Origin: Nipponacmea schrenckii
Taxonomy: Eukaryota; Mollusca; Gastropoda; Lottiidae
NCBI GenBank assembly: GCA_030562195.1
Contig: CM060199.1
Location: 41,413,722-41,477,721 of the forward strand
Direction of reading: 5' to 3'
DNA length: 64,000 nucleotides
Below the pieces are notes generated by a model. That model saw only the letters and a list, made by a program, of their open reading frames with translations. It made no database searches and was not told the origin of the DNA. Positions 61,511 to 64,000 of the stretch are shown piece after piece. Position numbers and translations under genes: made by a program. Each line of letters opens with the position of its first letter. Position 1 is the first letter of the stretch.

Positions 61511-62859
61511 GTAGAAGGTCTGAAACCACTTAGGCTTATCTATTGAACCTGACTGAGTTGCTACCCCCACGTTTTTTTTTGTCTTATTTTTCTGGGGATG
61601 GGGGGGGGGGGTTAACCTTCTGGTAAAGCTTCAATTACCACTAGTATTCTATTGATTTTATTTCGATTCTTGTTTTGTATCTGTGTTCCATCGTTTATCT
61701 CTCTTAGATTATTATCCCTTAGTTTGTGCCAAATTGAAAGTGAGAATGGACAAACTGTTAATAGATTAGGGACGATGGGAAAGTAAGTAACTTGATATTG
61801 ATTTAATTGTTCGAAGGGGATCGTGAACTGTTCACACACCTTGTAATAATGTAGGCATACCCTGCCTGGCGCCAAATCCGCCGTAACTACTTAAATTAAG
61901 ACAACAAACTGAAAGGCAAAAGGAAAAAACATGTATTGGATCAATTTTAACATCTCACGAGAGGTAAATGATAACAATATTTTAATCCATTTTAAACAGT
62001 TCAAGGGAGACAACTGATTTTAATCCAAATTTAACAAAGTGGCGAAGAGTTGGACTCGGTCCACCAATTTCTGTTTCATCTGTTTCAATGTTAAATCACG
62101 AAATTCAACCTTCAATAACTTTTTCCAGAAATCTCGTTGAAAACTTTCCAATATATCACATGAAAGCCTGGCCCATACTTATTTTCTGTAAAAATTTTCA
62201 ATATAGCATTAACATGAAAATTGTGAACTAGTCAAAATGTAAACTACATTTTATCAACACCCACTTGGCTGTCACTGCAAACAAAACCACTATTTTTAGA
62301 AATAACCTTCCGCAAATTAAATTTCTAATTATTCTAAAAAAAAAAATGCAATTTCAGACATCAAATTCCAAATCTATACCAAAAATTAGTCAAAAATGTA
62401 CATGCAAAAACTCCAAAAAGGAAGGGAGAAGGAGTTTCTAAAAATAGCTCGGACTAAATTCGTATGCAATCATTACCATAAAATTTTTTGTGGTCCGAGT
62501 CCAGTTAACAGGGTGTGAACTAAACTATATAATATGAGAAGAAAATATATTCTAAATGTTAAAGTTTTAATTATAGAAACATCTGTTGTGACATGCGAAT
62601 ATAACTATTACAAAAAATGTCGGAATTTATACTTCTAACGTCGTCATACGCCAGAGCACACTAGACTACGTTACATCGGTTGACTGCACCAGCTTTTGAT
62701 TGCCAAGACCGTACAGTTGCGTGATAACTTTTTTCTCCCATACACACGATCAAACACTCCCATCCACCTATCTATTTCAAAGTGTAATCGTACTCGTATC
62801 ATATCTGCGTCTTGGGTTCTAATCTCGTAAGCAGTGGTGACACCAGTTGGAGTACAAGA
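61511..62859. repeat. Long duplicated segment, copy B
   Basis: Matches 58494-59838 in the same orientation with an offset of about 3.02 kb. It begins within ten bases of the end of the N gap, which fits a contig start that overlaps the previous contig. Confidence 0.93.
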
Positions 62860-64000
62860 TGTTTAACTCCATTCTTTATATCTATATTATACAGAGTATC
62901 AAGATGTTAAACTCCATTCTTTATATCTATATTATACAGAGTATCAAGATGTTAAACTCCATTCTTTATATCTATATTATACAGAGTATCAAGATGTTAA
63001 ACTCCATTCTTTATATCTATATTATACAGAGTATCAAGATGTTAAACTCCATTCTTTATATCTATATTATACAGAGTATCAAGATGTTAAACTCCATTCT
63101 TTATATCTATATTATACAGAGTATCAAGATGTAAAACTCCATTCTTTATATCTATATTATACAGAGTATCAAGATGTTAAACTCCATTCTTTATATCTAT
63201 ATTATACAGAGTATCAAGATGTTAAACTCCATTCTTTATATCTATATTATACAGAGTATCAAGATGTTAAACTCCATTCTTTATATCTATATTATACAGA
63301 GTATCAAGATGTTAAACTCCATTCTTTATATCTATATTATACAGAGTATCAAGATGTAAAACTCCATTCTTTATATCTATATTATACAGAGTATCAAGAT
63401 GTTAAACTCCATTCTTTATATCTATATTATACAGAGTATCAAGATGTTAAACTCCATTCTTTATATCTATATTATACAGAGTATCAAGATGTTAAACTCC
63501 ATTCTTTATATCTATATTATACAGAGTATCAAGATGTTAAACTCCATTCTTTATATCTATATTATACAGAGTATCAAGATGTTAAACTCCATTCTTTATA
63601 TCTATATTATACAGAGTATCAAGATGTTAAACTCCATTCTTTATATCTATACTATACAGAGTATCAAGATGTTAAACTCCATTCTTTATATCTATATTAT
63701 ACAGAGTATCAAGATGTTAAACTCCATTCTTTATATCTATATTATACAGAGTATCAAGATGTTAAACTCCATTCTTTATATCTATATTATACAGAGTATC
63801 AAGATGTTAAACTCCATTCTTTATATCTATATTATACAGAGTATCAAGATGTTAAACTCCATTCTTTATATCTATATTATACAGAGTATCAAGATGTTAA
63901 TCTCCATTCTTTATATCTATATTATACAGAGTATCAAGATGTTAAACTCCATTCTTTATATCTATATTATACAGAGTATCAAGATGTTAAACTCCATTCT
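62855..64000. repeat. 45-bp minisatellite, array B, runs off the window
   Basis: At least 25 copies of the array-A unit, but nearly all identical (only rare TAAAACT, ACTATAC and TCTCCAT variants). It is longer and far more homogeneous than array A. Confidence 0.97.

Noticed and set aside
60788..61570. Frames spanning the N gap
   Set aside because: Gap bases have no coding content; the true sequence and distance are unknown.

Overview
This is a window of an AT-rich animal nuclear genome: spliced genes with long introns, GT-AG junctions, a tRNA-derived SINE and very abundant minisatellites. The encoded proteins (an NPAS4-type bHLH-PAS factor, a GT31 glycosyltransferase and a short amidated-neuropeptide precursor) and a recurring AAGGGAYRTAACTCA-like motif point to a lophotrochozoan, most likely a mollusc. 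The species cannot be named from the sequence alone.

Layout. (1) 1-8.8 kb: minisatellites of 40, 27, 26 and 21 bp around a possible promoter (CRE, three CACGTG E-boxes, TATA box) and two competing candidates for the first coding exon of the NPAS4-like gene. (2) 8.9-32.1 kb, + strand: nine phase-consistent coding exons of the NPAS4-like gene (bHLH, PAS-A, PAS-B, long transactivation-type C-terminus), with introns holding seven further tandem arrays and one SINE. (3) 32.1-36.1 kb: 3' region of NPAS4 facing a convergent, intronless beta-1,3-galactosyltransferase-like gene on the - strand. (4) 36.3-46.1 kb: 60-, 37-, 33- and 18-bp arrays, plus a possible GPCR TM7-like fragment at 43.6-43.9 kb on the - strand. 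(5) 47.2-47.4 kb, - strand: a complete 83-residue neuropeptide precursor. (6) 48.1-57.9 kb: 40-, 40-, 104- and 80-bp arrays. (7) 58.5-64.0 kb: a near-identical 1.35-kb segment plus 45-bp array present on both sides of a 500-N gap, most simply two allelic contig ends placed side by side.

About 27 kb of the roughly 63.5 kb of called bases (near 42 percent, by adding my array boundaries) is tandem repeat. Almost every array has its own unrelated unit. These arrays produce most of the long open reading frames, which should not be read as proteins.

The genes do not form an operon-like unit. NPAS4 is an activity-dependent neuronal transcription factor in vertebrates and the 83-residue precursor is a predicted neurosecretory peptide, so both may be neural, but nothing here links their regulation. 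The least expected items are the neuropeptide precursor, the density of unrelated minisatellites within one transcription-factor gene, and arrays lying within 30-90 bp of its splice sites.
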